A DNA stretch of 16,932 bases from an uncultured Candidatus Saccharibacteria bacterium (lineage in GTDB: Bacteria; Patescibacteria; Saccharimonadia; Saccharimonadales; UBA6022), in the NCBI GenBank assembly GCA_946886725.1, contig CAMPJF010000007.1, forward strand, positions 1-16,932, given 5' to 3'. Under the pieces are notes generated by a model. That model was not told the origin of the DNA and made no database searches. It worked only from the letters and a program-made list of their open reading frames with translations. Every line of letters starts with the position of its first letter. The stretch's first letter is position 1. Shown piece by piece: positions 7,546-14,555 of this stretch. Both the position numbers and the translations under genes were made by a program.

Positions 7546-8757
7546 ATGCGAAAGTTTGATTACCAGGCTAAAGATAATTCGACAAATAAAATCGTCAAGG
7601 CGACAGTTCAGGCTGATTCTGAAAATGCTGCCGCCAAGTTATTGATTGCTCAAGGGTTTACGCCACTTGACATCAAGGAAGTTAATGAAGATGGCAGCTT
7701 CTTGGGTCGCTTGTCAGGCCGCATTACGACAAAGGACAAGATTGTTTTTACACGCCAACTAGCCACTTTGATTGGTGCGGGGCTTCCGCTGTCGCAAAGT
7801 ATGCATACTGTGCTTGAGCAGACGACGAATAAGCGGTTACAAAGTGTGATCGAGGATATTGTGACATCGATCGAGGGTGGAAAGACGCTTACGGACTCTT
7901 TTGCTAAACATCCAGAGGTGTTCGATAAGGTCTTCTTGGCGCTTATTTCTGCTGGTGAAGCATCGGGAACACTCGATGACTCACTGCGTCGTGTTGCGGC
8001 ACAGCAAGAAAAAGACGCGGCAACGATGAGTAAGATTAAGGGTGCGTTAACATATCCGGTGATTGTGCTCGTTGTCATATTTGGTGTGATGGGTTTTATG
8101 TTCTTTACCGTAGTACCTCAGGTAGAAAAGCTATATATCGATCTAAAAAAATCATTGCCGTTTTTGACACAGGCAATGGTTTCGACAGCAGACTTTATTA
8201 TTAGCTTCTGGTGGCTGGTGATTATCATTCTTGGTGCGGCAATTTACTTCTTATTGCAGTACTTTAAAACAGAAAGTGGCATCAAGTTTGTGGACACCTT
8301 TAAGTTGAATGTTCCGTTGTTTGGACGCATGTTCCGTAAGCTGTACATGGCACGGTTTGCTCGAACGGGACAGACGCTACTTTCGACTGGTGTTGCGATG
8401 CTGGACATGCTGCGTATTACTAGCGAGGCGGTGAATAACAGTGTGATTAGTGCGAGCGTCGACCGTGCGGCTGAAAAAGTAAAAGGTGGCAAGGCGCTAT
8501 CCGCATCTTTACAGTCGGAAGAGTATATTCTGCCACTTGTGCCGCAGATGATCAAAATCGGTGAGCAATCGGGGAAGATTGACGAGATGATGGGTAAAAC
8601 CGCTCAGGTTTACGAGGATGAATTGGACGAAGAAATTAAGACGATCTCTACTGCAATTGAGCCGATATTAATGGTTGTATTGGCGATTGTTGCCGGGGGT
8701 ATGGTGGGGGCGATTCTGCTGCCAATCTATAGCCTTGTAAATAGTATTAATGTATAG
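7546..8757 (+). CDS. pilC: PilC, T4P inner-membrane platform protein
   Basis: PilC (GspF family) is the polytopic platform that couples PilB/PilT rotation to pilin insertion. The 403-residue product has the usual two T2SSF repeats: the first around residues 65-190 (FTRQLATLIGAGLPLSQSM, LISAGEASGTLDDSL), the second around 270-395 (FARTGQTLLSTGVAMLDML, IKIGEQSGKIDEMM). Transmembrane helices follow YPVIVLVVIFGVMGFMFF, sit at WWLVIIILGAAIYFLL, and close the protein at ILMVVLAIVAGGMVGAILL. The N terminus FDYQAKDNSTNKIVKATVQA is the family's opening. It begins 4 nt after the pilT stop. It ends the first transcription block; 87 nt of noncoding sequence follow. Confidence 0.96.
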   Translation: MRKFDYQAKDNSTNKIVKATVQADSENAAAKLLIAQGFTPLDIKEVNEDGSFLGRLSGRITTKDKIVFTRQLATLIGAGLPLSQSMHTVLEQTTNKRLQSVIEDIVTSIEGGKTLTDSFAKHPEVFDKVFLALISAGEASGTLDDSLRRVAAQQEKDAATMSKIKGALTYPVIVLVVIFGVMGFMFFTVVPQVEKLYIDLKKSLPFLTQAMVSTADFIISFWWLVIIILGAAIYFLLQYFKTESGIKFVDTFKLNVPLFGRMFRKLYMARFARTGQTLLSTGVAMLDMLRITSEAVNNSVISASVDRAAEKVKGGKALSASLQSEEYILPLVPQMIKIGEQSGKIDEMMGKTAQVYEDELDEEIKTISTAIEPILMVVLAIVAGGMVGAILLPIYSLVNSINV

Positions 8758-8784
8758 ACAAACAATAGAGGGATAGAGTACTAT
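8755..8784 (+). promoter_or_regulatory. Possible promoter and leader of the major pilin gene
   Basis: TAGACA (8755-8760, 5/6 to the -35 consensus) is followed after 18 nt by TACTAT (8779-8784), with TATAAG overlapping at 8782-8787. The RNA would start near 8791 and carry a leader of about 55 nt with the small hairpin TTTTAG-6 nt-CTAAAA (8796-8813) and an SD sequence AAAGGTGG before the ATG at 8845. An extra promoter for the major pilin would be expected, since pilin is needed in far larger amounts than the machinery. The -10 match is mediocre. Confidence 0.4.
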
Positions 8785-8844
8785 AAGCGTAAGCGTTTTA
8801 GGCGCATCTAAAAATATTGTTCATAGAAAGGTGGAAAAGATTCC

Positions 8845-9318
8845 ATGAACGTCACTCAAAAAAGTAAACAAAATGGTTTTACGATCATCGAAGTTGTGTT
8901 GGTGCTTGCGATTGCAGCGCTGATCTTCTTGATGGTATTTATTGCACTACCTGCGTTGCAGCGTAGCCAGCGTGATACGCAGCGTAAAAACGATGTTGCA
9001 CGCGTACAGACAGCGATTCAGAACTATCAATCGAATAACCGCAATGCATTGCCTGCAGACGCAGAGTTTAACACGGTTCTTATTCCAAAATACCTAACCG
9101 TTGATGGTGCTGACACATTTAGTGATCCGAACGGTAACCCGTATCAGTTTAGGGTGGGTACAGCCCCTAACGCCTTTGATACAGCTAACTCTTATATGTA
9201 TTTCACGCGCGGTGCAGTATGTAACGGTGATAGCGCACCTACGACAGGTCAGGGTGCAACGAAGGTTGCTGTACAGTACAAGCTTGAAGGCGGTGGTACC
9301 GCATGTATTAACAACTAG
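8845..9318 (+). CDS. pilA: Major type IV pilin (PilA-like prepilin)
   Basis: This is probably the main fibre subunit. The 157-residue prepilin has a short basic leader (11 residues), the cleavage motif G/FTIIEV with Glu at mature +5, and a hydrophobic helix of about 22 residues that packs in the fibre core. The helix continues as LQRSQRDTQRKNDVARVQTA, typical of alpha1-C. The globular domain is small. Cys126 and Cys154 lie near the C terminus and probably form the D-region disulfide loop. Among the pilin-like genes here it has the best-formed SD sequence, a long leader and its own terminator, which supports the major-subunit call. The alternative is that it is one of several minor pilins and the main pilin is elsewhere. 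Confidence 0.85.
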   Translation: MNVTQKSKQNGFTIIEVVLVLAIAALIFLMVFIALPALQRSQRDTQRKNDVARVQTAIQNYQSNNRNALPADAEFNTVLIPKYLTVDGADTFSDPNGNPYQFRVGTAPNAFDTANSYMYFTRGAVCNGDSAPTTGQGATKVAVQYKLEGGGTACINN

Positions 9319-9340
9319 TCAGGCTGTCTATAGTAATGAA

Positions 9341-9367
9341 GATCCTAGCAGAGATGCTGGGATTTTT
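9341..9367 (+). terminator. Intrinsic terminator after the pilin gene
   Basis: ATCCTAGCA (9342-9350), loop GAGA, TGCTGGGAT (9355-9363) form a 9-bp stem with one G-U type pair, followed by a run of T (9363-9367). Flanking AATGAA and TTCATT can extend pairing. It lies 23 nt after the pilin stop. Confidence 0.85.
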
Positions 9368-9393
9368 CATTTAGCCCTCTTTTAAGGTATGAT
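9364..9393 (+). promoter_or_regulatory. Promoter of pilD
   Basis: TATGAT (9388-9393, 5/6 to consensus) is preceded, 18 nt away, by TTTTCA (9364-9369, 4/6). The -35-like element overlaps the T run of the pilin terminator. Expected transcription start is about 9400, one base before the ATG at 9401, giving a leaderless mRNA. Confidence 0.55.
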
Positions 9394-9400
9394 AGTGCTT

Positions 9401-10279
9401 ATGGAAGAAATTTATGTATACATTGTATTAATTGTGCTCGGAGTGATGTTTGGGAGCTTTGCGGGTGCGTCCGTCTGGCGTTTGCGCGCTCGGCAGCTCG
9501 TTCAAGACAAGGCTGAAGGGGAAGCGGTGGACAAGGCGGAGTATAAAAAACTCTTGCCGTTAACCAAGGTAGGCGTGAAAACAGACCGCTCGCGGTGCCT
9601 GCACTGCGGACATACGCTAGCGTGGTATGATCTTTTGCCAATTGTCAGTTGGATAGGGCTTCGGGGTAAATGTCGCTATTGTCATACAAAAATAGGTTGG
9701 TACGAACCACTTATGGAAGTCGGCGTAGCAGCATTTTTTGTTCTTTCGTATATGCTTTGGCCTACGCAATTTGACACAAGCATTGCAGTACTGCAGTTTG
9801 TATTGTGGCTTGTTGCCGGTGTGTTGTTCGCGATTTTATTTGCCTATGACTTTAAATGGTTCCTACTGCCTGACGTGATTACGTTTCCGTTGATCGCTGT
9901 CGGCGCTCTTGTCGCAGGATTACAACTGTTTGGCGCTTCAGATCTGATTGGCGCAGCAATTAATATCGCAGGCTCAGTTACTATTTTGTGCGGTTTGTAT
10001 TACGTTTTACATAAGATATCCAACGGGCAATGGATAGGCTTTGGGGATGTAAAGTTAGGGTTGGCACTAGGGCTGTTGCTGAGTGATTGGCAGCTGGCAT
10101 TTATTGCATTATTCATGGCGAACCTTATTGGGTGCATTATCGTGATTCCAGGCATGTTGCTTGGCAAGCTGACGCGTACGACTCGTGTGCCTTTTGGTCC
10201 ACTTCTAATCATCGGAGCGGTGATTGCGATGCTTTGGGGGCCTTCGGTGATCGATATGTATTTTACGTTTTCAGTCTAG
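9401..10279 (+). CDS. pilD: PilD, prepilin peptidase and N-methyltransferase
   Basis: PilD is the membrane aspartic protease that cuts prepilins after Gly and methylates the new N terminus. The 292-residue product has the N-terminal FGSF motif in the first transmembrane helix, a cytoplasmic zinc-binding module with C66-x2-C69 and C91-x2-C94 (RCLHCGH, KCRYCH) typical of the bifunctional enzyme, and the two catalytic aspartates: D150 in FAYDFKWFLLPD and D216 in GFGDVK. Several transmembrane helices follow. I chose ATG 9401 (MEEIYVYIVL) over the in-frame ATG 9389, because that ATG lies inside the TATGAT -10 box. It has no SD sequence, consistent with leaderless translation. It processes the five pilin-like proteins encoded around it. 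Confidence 0.95.
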   Translation: MEEIYVYIVLIVLGVMFGSFAGASVWRLRARQLVQDKAEGEAVDKAEYKKLLPLTKVGVKTDRSRCLHCGHTLAWYDLLPIVSWIGLRGKCRYCHTKIGWYEPLMEVGVAAFFVLSYMLWPTQFDTSIAVLQFVLWLVAGVLFAILFAYDFKWFLLPDVITFPLIAVGALVAGLQLFGASDLIGAAINIAGSVTILCGLYYVLHKISNGQWIGFGDVKLGLALGLLLSDWQLAFIALFMANLIGCIIVIPGMLLGKLTRTTRVPFGPLLIIGAVIAMLWGPSVIDMYFTFSV

Positions 10280-10291
10280 CGCGCTAAAGCC

Positions 10292-10320
10292 TTATCGCGT
10301 GATTGCACTTATGCTATAAT
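10292..10320 (+). promoter_or_regulatory. Promoter of the minor pilin operon
   Basis: A perfect extended -10, TGCTATAAT (TATAAT at 10315-10320), with a weak -35 TTATCG (10292-10297, 17 nt spacing). The ATG at 10329 begins 8 nt after the -10 box, so the mRNA start (about 10327) leaves at most 2 nt of leader. Confidence 0.65.
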
Positions 10321-10328
10321 GAGCGCAC

Positions 10329-11072
10329 ATGGGCACCACGGTTAACAACGGCTTTACGATTATCGAGACGATGCTTTTTTTGGGAGTCGCCGGCGCATTG
10401 ACGGTGGGTATCCTAGCAGGATCGGGCGCTGCGATTAATCAGCAGCGATATCGTGACAGTGTCAATACTCTCAAGTCGTTTATCCAGCAGCAGTATAGTG
10501 AAACCGCGAATGTTGTTAACGGACGCAGTGGTAGTGAAGCGTGTGCGAATGCAGTTGTTGCTCAGCCGCCTGCGATTGTTACGCCAGAGGCGAGAGGGAC
10601 GAGTGAGTGTATCCTGCTGGGACGATACGTAGTGATCGACACTACTGGAACGGAGATTACTGCATCAAATGTCGTCGGCTATCGTGCACCCGGAGCGCCA
10701 GAGGCGGCGAGCGATATATTAGAAATAACTACAAATTACCAATTAGGTACCTCGACAATAGGCCAAGATATGGCAGATATTGCGTGGGGTGCAGTTGTAG
10801 TCAGGCCACAGACGACACAGCCAATGCCGCTAACGATGCTTATACTTCGATCTCCTCTTAGCGGCTCAATCATGACGTATACGCAAGAGGGAGTGGTGAC
10901 AAACCTTGCGAGTATGATTACCGCACAAAATAGTAGTGCGACCCGTAACCTGTGTGTTAATAAGTCCGATAACTTGCTTGGCGGTAATCGAATGTCGGTC
11001 CAGATCAGTTCTTTTGCTACTAGCCAGGGATCGATACAGATACCGCCAGAAAGCACGAGTGTATGCGATTAA
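10329..11072 (+). CDS. Minor pilin 1 (GspH/FimT-like position)
   Basis: A type IV prepilin-like protein of 247 residues: leader MGTTVNNG, cleavage G8/F9, Glu at mature +5 (FTIIET), then the hydrophobic helix MLFLGVAGALTVGILAGSGAA. The remainder is a beta-rich globular domain with four cysteines. It opens the operon of four overlapping minor pilin genes, just after pilD. By analogy with GspH-I-J-K and FimT-PilV-PilW-PilX clusters it should be part of the tip complex that starts pilus assembly. The translation start is fixed by the promoter and the short leader. No sequence detail beyond the N terminus identifies a subfamily. Confidence 0.85.
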   Translation: MGTTVNNGFTIIETMLFLGVAGALTVGILAGSGAAINQQRYRDSVNTLKSFIQQQYSETANVVNGRSGSEACANAVVAQPPAIVTPEARGTSECILLGRYVVIDTTGTEITASNVVGYRAPGAPEAASDILEITTNYQLGTSTIGQDMADIAWGAVVVRPQTTQPMPLTMLILRSPLSGSIMTYTQEGVVTNLASMITAQNSSATRNLCVNKSDNLLGGNRMSVQISSFATSQGSIQIPPESTSVCD

Positions 11073-11704
11073 TAGCGAAACGCAATCAAGACGGCGATAC
11101 TTTAATAGAAGTTATGTTTGCCTTTGCTATATTTGCGCTTGTCGCCATCGGTAGTCTCACAATTATGAATCAGGGGATTTCGGCAGCACAACGATCCCTG
11201 GAGATTACGCTTGTACGTGCTCAGATGGATGCGCAGGCTGAAGCGATTCGATATATTCATCAGGCATATGTTGCCGCATATCAAAAGGGTGGACCTGCCC
11301 CGACGGGTATTGCGTCCGAATGGGTAACGATGACTAACAAAACAACCGGACGAGGGGCTGATGCTGCGTCGCCGTTCGGAGTAACAGATGGTCCCATCTG
11401 TCCAGCGACGACACCGGGTCAGCGGCCGTTCATTCTTAATGCTCGTACGGCGAGAGTCGCGACTGCGGTTCCATTATCTTCGGCGGTAGCGGGTTCAACA
11501 TTGCCGCCATTTTCGCAGGTTGTTTACAATCCCGATTCAAGTATCAACCAGGTGTATGGCATTTGGGTTGAAGCTGTGCCATCATCCGTCAACTCTAACG
11601 GAACCGGTTTTGTTGATTTTCATATCAGAGCATGTTGGAGTGGCGCCGGCAGTGCTGCGCCAGTAACATTAGGTACGATTGTGAGGTTGTATGAACCAAG
11701 ATAA
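11063..11704 (+). CDS. Minor pilin 2 (PilV/GspI-like)
   Basis: A 213-residue prepilin-like protein that overlaps the previous gene by 10 nt. The leader ends QDG/DTLIEVMFAFAIFALVAIGS: Gly11 at -1, Glu at +5, but Asp rather than Phe/Met at +1. The segment TLIEVMFAFAIFALVAIGSLTIMNQG closely resembles PilV/GspI N termini (TLIEVLVA..I). The outer domain contains two cysteines (GPICPA, RACWSG). No strong SD sequence is present, so translation probably depends on the upstream gene. Second place in a four-gene minor pilin set agrees with the PilV/GspI assignment. Confidence 0.85.
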   Translation: MRLIAKRNQDGDTLIEVMFAFAIFALVAIGSLTIMNQGISAAQRSLEITLVRAQMDAQAEAIRYIHQAYVAAYQKGGPAPTGIASEWVTMTNKTTGRGADAASPFGVTDGPICPATTPGQRPFILNARTARVATAVPLSSAVAGSTLPPFSQVVYNPDSSINQVYGIWVEAVPSSVNSNGTGFVDFHIRACWSGAGSAAPVTLGTIVRLYEPR

Positions 11705-12398
11705 TAAAAGCGGATTTACACTGATCGAGTTGATGCTCGCCATGACTTTCATTGCGGTCTTGCTCGTTGCGATTGCCATAACAACAATTCAAATTAGCGC
11801 TATCTATAACAAGGGTATTACGCTGCGCGAAGTCAACCAAGCCGGACGATCAGTCTCAGATGAGTTGCAGCGCAGTATCGCCTCGGCGGTACCATTTGAT
11901 GTGACACCACGGATTGATGCATCACCTGCGACTGAGACATCAAAATACGTTGTCCGAGACGGTGGTGGACGCTTGTGCTTGGGGCGATATACGTACGCCT
12001 GGAATTACGGTCGGGCGATAACGGCTGGGTCAGACTATAACAAGTACAACAACGGCCAAGCTGTCCGTTTTGCAAAAGTAACCGATCCAAGCGGGACACT
12101 GTGCGCAGACCCAACTCTCGTCATCAACCGATCGGATGCATCTGAGATGCTAACGAGCGGCGATCGCGATCTTGTAGTGCACTCTATGACAGTGTCGCCA
12201 GGCGCAACCGACACAACAACGGGCCAGGCCATTTACGCAATTTCGATCGTCATTGGTACTAATGACGAGGAGCAGTTGGCCACTAATGATCAGTCTTGTC
12301 TGCCACCTGCGGACGGGATGGGGAAAGAAAATTATTGTTCAGTAAATCAATTTGATATTATTGCGAGAGCAGGGAACAAGTCAGGGAGTGATAAATAA
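11691..12398 (+). CDS. Minor pilin 3 (PilW/GspJ-like)
   Basis: A 235-residue prepilin-like protein overlapping the preceding gene by 14 nt, with GAGGT 3 nt before the ATG. Leader MNQDNKSG is followed by FTLIELMLAMTFIAVLLVAIA with Glu at +5; the motif GFTLIELMLAM is typical of PilW/GspJ. The next residues (SDELQRSIASAVPFDV) resemble the amphipathic start of the GspJ globular domain. Four cysteines are in the exported part. Together with its neighbours it would form the tip-initiating complex. The stop shares one base with the next start (TAATG). Confidence 0.85.
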   Translation: MNQDNKSGFTLIELMLAMTFIAVLLVAIAITTIQISAIYNKGITLREVNQAGRSVSDELQRSIASAVPFDVTPRIDASPATETSKYVVRDGGGRLCLGRYTYAWNYGRAITAGSDYNKYNNGQAVRFAKVTDPSGTLCADPTLVINRSDASEMLTSGDRDLVVHSMTVSPGATDTTTGQAIYAISIVIGTNDEEQLATNDQSCLPPADGMGKENYCSVNQFDIIARAGNKSGSDK

Positions 12399-13561
12399 TG
12401 AGTACATTGAATCGACAACAAAATCAAAAGGGAGCAGTGTCGTTATTTATCGTTGTTTTTGCGACATTGCTGATGATCGTGATTACAATCAGTTTTATCC
12501 AGCTGATGCTGAAAGATCAACGCCAGGCGACGGCTAGTGATTTGTCCCAAAGTGCCTACGATTCTGCAAAATCAGGCGTCGAGGATGCTAAGCGCCTATT
12601 GCTACTGGACCAGGCCTGTCGCGGCAATACCGCTCCAGCAACGGTCAATTGTGCTGCAGTGACTACGGCGGTGGATTCAAACGAGTGTAATACGGTTGCT
12701 GCTGTTTTTGGGCAGCCTTCTGATACGGAAACGCTAGTTCAGCAAGATGAGGCGGATAAGTCGCTTCAGCAAGCGTATACGTGCGTTAAAATCGATGCGA
12801 TCACGTCGGACTACAAGGGTATCATTGGTTTGAATCAATCGAATATCGTTCCGTTACGGGGCGTCGGTGATTTTGATAGCATAACTATAAGTTGGTTCAC
12901 GAGAGATGACGTTGCTGCGGCTACAAATAGTCTTGTTGTTGGGTTTCCCTCTGGCGGCGGGCAGGTAGATTTACCACGCATGGGAAGTCGATGGGCGGTG
13001 AACTATCCGTCACTGCTCCGTACGCAGCTCATGCAGACAGGTCCTAACTTTACGCTTGCAGATGCGGACTCGGCTAATGGCGGTAAGAGCAATGCGAATA
13101 CGTTATTTCTATATCCTTCATCGCCTGGTGATGCAAGCATGAATTTTAATCTCGATATCCGACGAGACCAATCAAATGCTCCTCAGACCGCCGATTGCGT
13201 CAACAACTTTAGTCTGCGAGAATACGCCTGTTCTGTAACGATTGGCTTACCTGAACCCATTAACGGCAGTATGGTGGATCGAGCTGCGTTTTTGCGTCTA
13301 AGTGCTCTTTATAATGGAGCACACTATAAGGTGCAGCTTTCGCGAGCCGGGGCTCCGGTTGAGTTCGATCGAGTTCAGCCAGAGGTTGATTCGACTGGCC
13401 GTGCAAATGATATGTTCCGCCGCGTAAAGAGCCGTATTGAGTTCAAGAGTGACTTTATCTATCCGGAAGCCGCAGTAGATATCGAAGGCGACTTGTGTAA
13501 GAGCTTTATTATTACTAGCCAGAACTCTGACTATGTGAATAGTCCAACGTGTACACCCTGA
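12398..13561 (+). CDS. Minor pilin 4 (PilX/GspK-like tip protein)
   Basis: A 387-residue protein, the longest of the pilin set, with a one-base stop/start overlap with the gene before it. The N terminus MSTLNRQQNQKG/AVSLFIVVFATLLMIVITIS matches the PilX_N/GspK pattern: a basic leader, Gly before a hydrophobic helix, but no Glu at +5 (Phe there). Lack of Glu5 is known for GspK/XcpX, the outermost pseudopilin. Eight cysteines occur in the outer domain, for example C-x10-C at the QACRG...VNC stretch, so it is probably disulfide stabilised. Large size, last position in the operon and missing Glu5 all fit a tip protein. Its C-terminal domain is not one I recognise. Confidence 0.8.
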   Translation: MSTLNRQQNQKGAVSLFIVVFATLLMIVITISFIQLMLKDQRQATASDLSQSAYDSAKSGVEDAKRLLLLDQACRGNTAPATVNCAAVTTAVDSNECNTVAAVFGQPSDTETLVQQDEADKSLQQAYTCVKIDAITSDYKGIIGLNQSNIVPLRGVGDFDSITISWFTRDDVAAATNSLVVGFPSGGGQVDLPRMGSRWAVNYPSLLRTQLMQTGPNFTLADADSANGGKSNANTLFLYPSSPGDASMNFNLDIRRDQSNAPQTADCVNNFSLREYACSVTIGLPEPINGSMVDRAAFLRLSALYNGAHYKVQLSRAGAPVEFDRVQPEVDSTGRANDMFRRVKSRIEFKSDFIYPEAAVDIEGDLCKSFIITSQNSDYVNSPTCTP

Positions 13562-13578
13562 ATAAAATATTTATTCAG
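13558..13578. terminator. Perfect palindrome between convergent genes, possible two-way terminator
   Basis: CTGAATAAA (13558-13566), loop ATA, TTTATTCAG (13570-13578) are perfect inverted repeats. The stop codons of the PilX-like gene (TGA 13559-13561) and xerD (TAA at 13571-13573 on the - strand) lie inside the two arms. The stem is AT-rich and weak, but on both strands it ends in a U-containing arm. Terminator activity is a guess. Confidence 0.4.
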
Positions 13579-14485
13579 TATCGCTGTGGAACTTTTCGTA
13601 CACCTCTCTAAGGTGCTCGTCGGTAACGTGCGTATAGACCTGGGTCGTGCTGATGTTGCTGTGTCCCAGCATTACTTGGACGCTGCGCAAGTCAGCGCCA
13701 TTCATGAGCAGATCTGTGGCAAAACTATGCCTCATTGTATGAGGACTGACGTGTTTCGTTATGCCTGCAAGTTTAGCGTACTTGTTGATAATTCGTTGGA
13801 TACTCCGCGCACTTAAGCGTCGGTAATCGCCGCTGGTGGTGGTGGTATTATTGCGACTGTAGCTTAAAAATAGTGGCGGTAGGTTATCGAGACGTGCCGA
13901 CAAATAATCCTCAACACGAGCGGCCGTCGCCTCGCCAATAAAGACCGGGCGATCCTTTTGTCCTTTCCCTCGAACCATGAACTCACGTCGCTTGGTATTT
14001 ACGTGGTCGCGGTTAAGGTTTACTAATTCAGAGACGCGGAGGCCACTCGAGAAAAGCAGTTCGATTATTGCTCGGTCGCGGAGTCCGTCTTCGCTGTCAG
14101 TCGGTATTGTTTCAAGTAGCCTCGCGACTTCATCGTAATGCAGAAACGTCACTTGCTTACGTGCGATTTTTGGGAGTTCAATTTTTTCCGGACTGAGACT
14201 AGTAATGTCTCGCTTTGAGAGGTATGTTAAGAAGCCGCGAAGGGCAATTAGGTGGTAGCCCTGCGTAATCGTTGCTAATTCATCCTCGTTGTAATTTTTG
14301 TATCGGTTGAGCCATAGCCTGTACTTTCGAATCATTTCCGAGGTAATTTTATCAACGGTCGTGTCGTTAGTAAATTCAACAAAGCGCTCAAGATAAAGCT
14401 TATAATTTTCAGCAGTCTTTGCGGAGCGACCTCCCTCTACCTCGAGATGTTCGATGTAGTCCAAAAGTAGCTCAGATGTATACAT
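13571..14485 (-). CDS. xerD: XerC/XerD-type tyrosine recombinase
   Basis: A site-specific recombinase, most likely the one that resolves chromosome dimers at dif. The 304-residue length is that of XerC/XerD. The N-terminal SAM-like core-binding domain spans about 1-90, and the catalytic domain holds the full set of residues: R150 (SSGLRVSEL), K174 (RGKGQKD), H249 and R252 (SPHTMRHSFAT), H275 (LGHSN) and the nucleophile Y284 (TTQVYTHV). I chose ATG at 14485 (MYTSELLLDYIEHLE) because it aligns with XerD starts and lies 6 nt after a TATGCT box; the 16 extra upstream codons run through the promoter. It is convergent with the minor pilin operon and divergent from ndk. An integron or phage integrase is less likely given the typical size and the absence of mobile element signs. 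XerC and XerD cannot be separated with certainty. Confidence 0.92.
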   Translation of the reverse strand: MYTSELLLDYIEHLEVEGGRSAKTAENYKLYLERFVEFTNDTTVDKITSEMIRKYRLWLNRYKNYNEDELATITQGYHLIALRGFLTYLSKRDITSLSPEKIELPKIARKQVTFLHYDEVARLLETIPTDSEDGLRDRAIIELLFSSGLRVSELVNLNRDHVNTKRREFMVRGKGQKDRPVFIGEATAARVEDYLSARLDNLPPLFLSYSRNNTTTTSGDYRRLSARSIQRIINKYAKLAGITKHVSPHTMRHSFATDLLMNGADLRSVQVMLGHSNISTTQVYTHVTDEHLREVYEKFHSDTE

Positions 14486-14491
14486 AGTCCT

Positions 14492-14520
14492 AGCATAGCG
14501 CAGATTAGAGACGATGGGTA
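14492..14520 (-). promoter_or_regulatory. Promoter of xerD
   Basis: On the - strand, TATGCT (14492-14497 on +) lies exactly 6 nt before the ATG at 14485, so the transcription start would coincide with the start codon. A weak -35, TACCCA (14515-14520 on +), is 17 nt further up and overlaps the divergent ndk -10 box. Confidence 0.45.
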
Positions 14521-14524
14521 TAAT
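14519..14524 (+). promoter_or_regulatory. -10 box of ndk
   Basis: A perfect TATAAT; no convincing -35 is seen. The predicted leader is about 25 nt and contains the SD sequence GGAG (14547-14550), unlike the leaderless genes nearby. Confidence 0.55.
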
Positions 14525-14555
14525 ATAGTACAAAGAAGTAAATGATTGGAGTGAT

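Noticed and set aside
9480..9600. Linker of about 35 residues between the first helix and the zinc module of PilD
   Set aside because: A linker of similar size exists in ordinary PilD/GspO proteins, so it is not novel.
10277..10286. Palindrome TAGCGCGCTA at the pilD stop
   Set aside because: Only 10 bp, no loop and no T run; too short to support a terminator or operator.
1968..13561. Type II secretion or competence system instead of T4P
   Set aside because: PilM, PilN, PilO and a separate retraction ATPase PilT point to a true T4P; lack of a secretin is expected in a one-membrane cell.
13571..14485. The tyrosine recombinase as an integrase of a mobile element
   Set aside because: Its length and motifs are those of XerC/XerD, and there are no repeats, cargo genes or att copies around it within the window.
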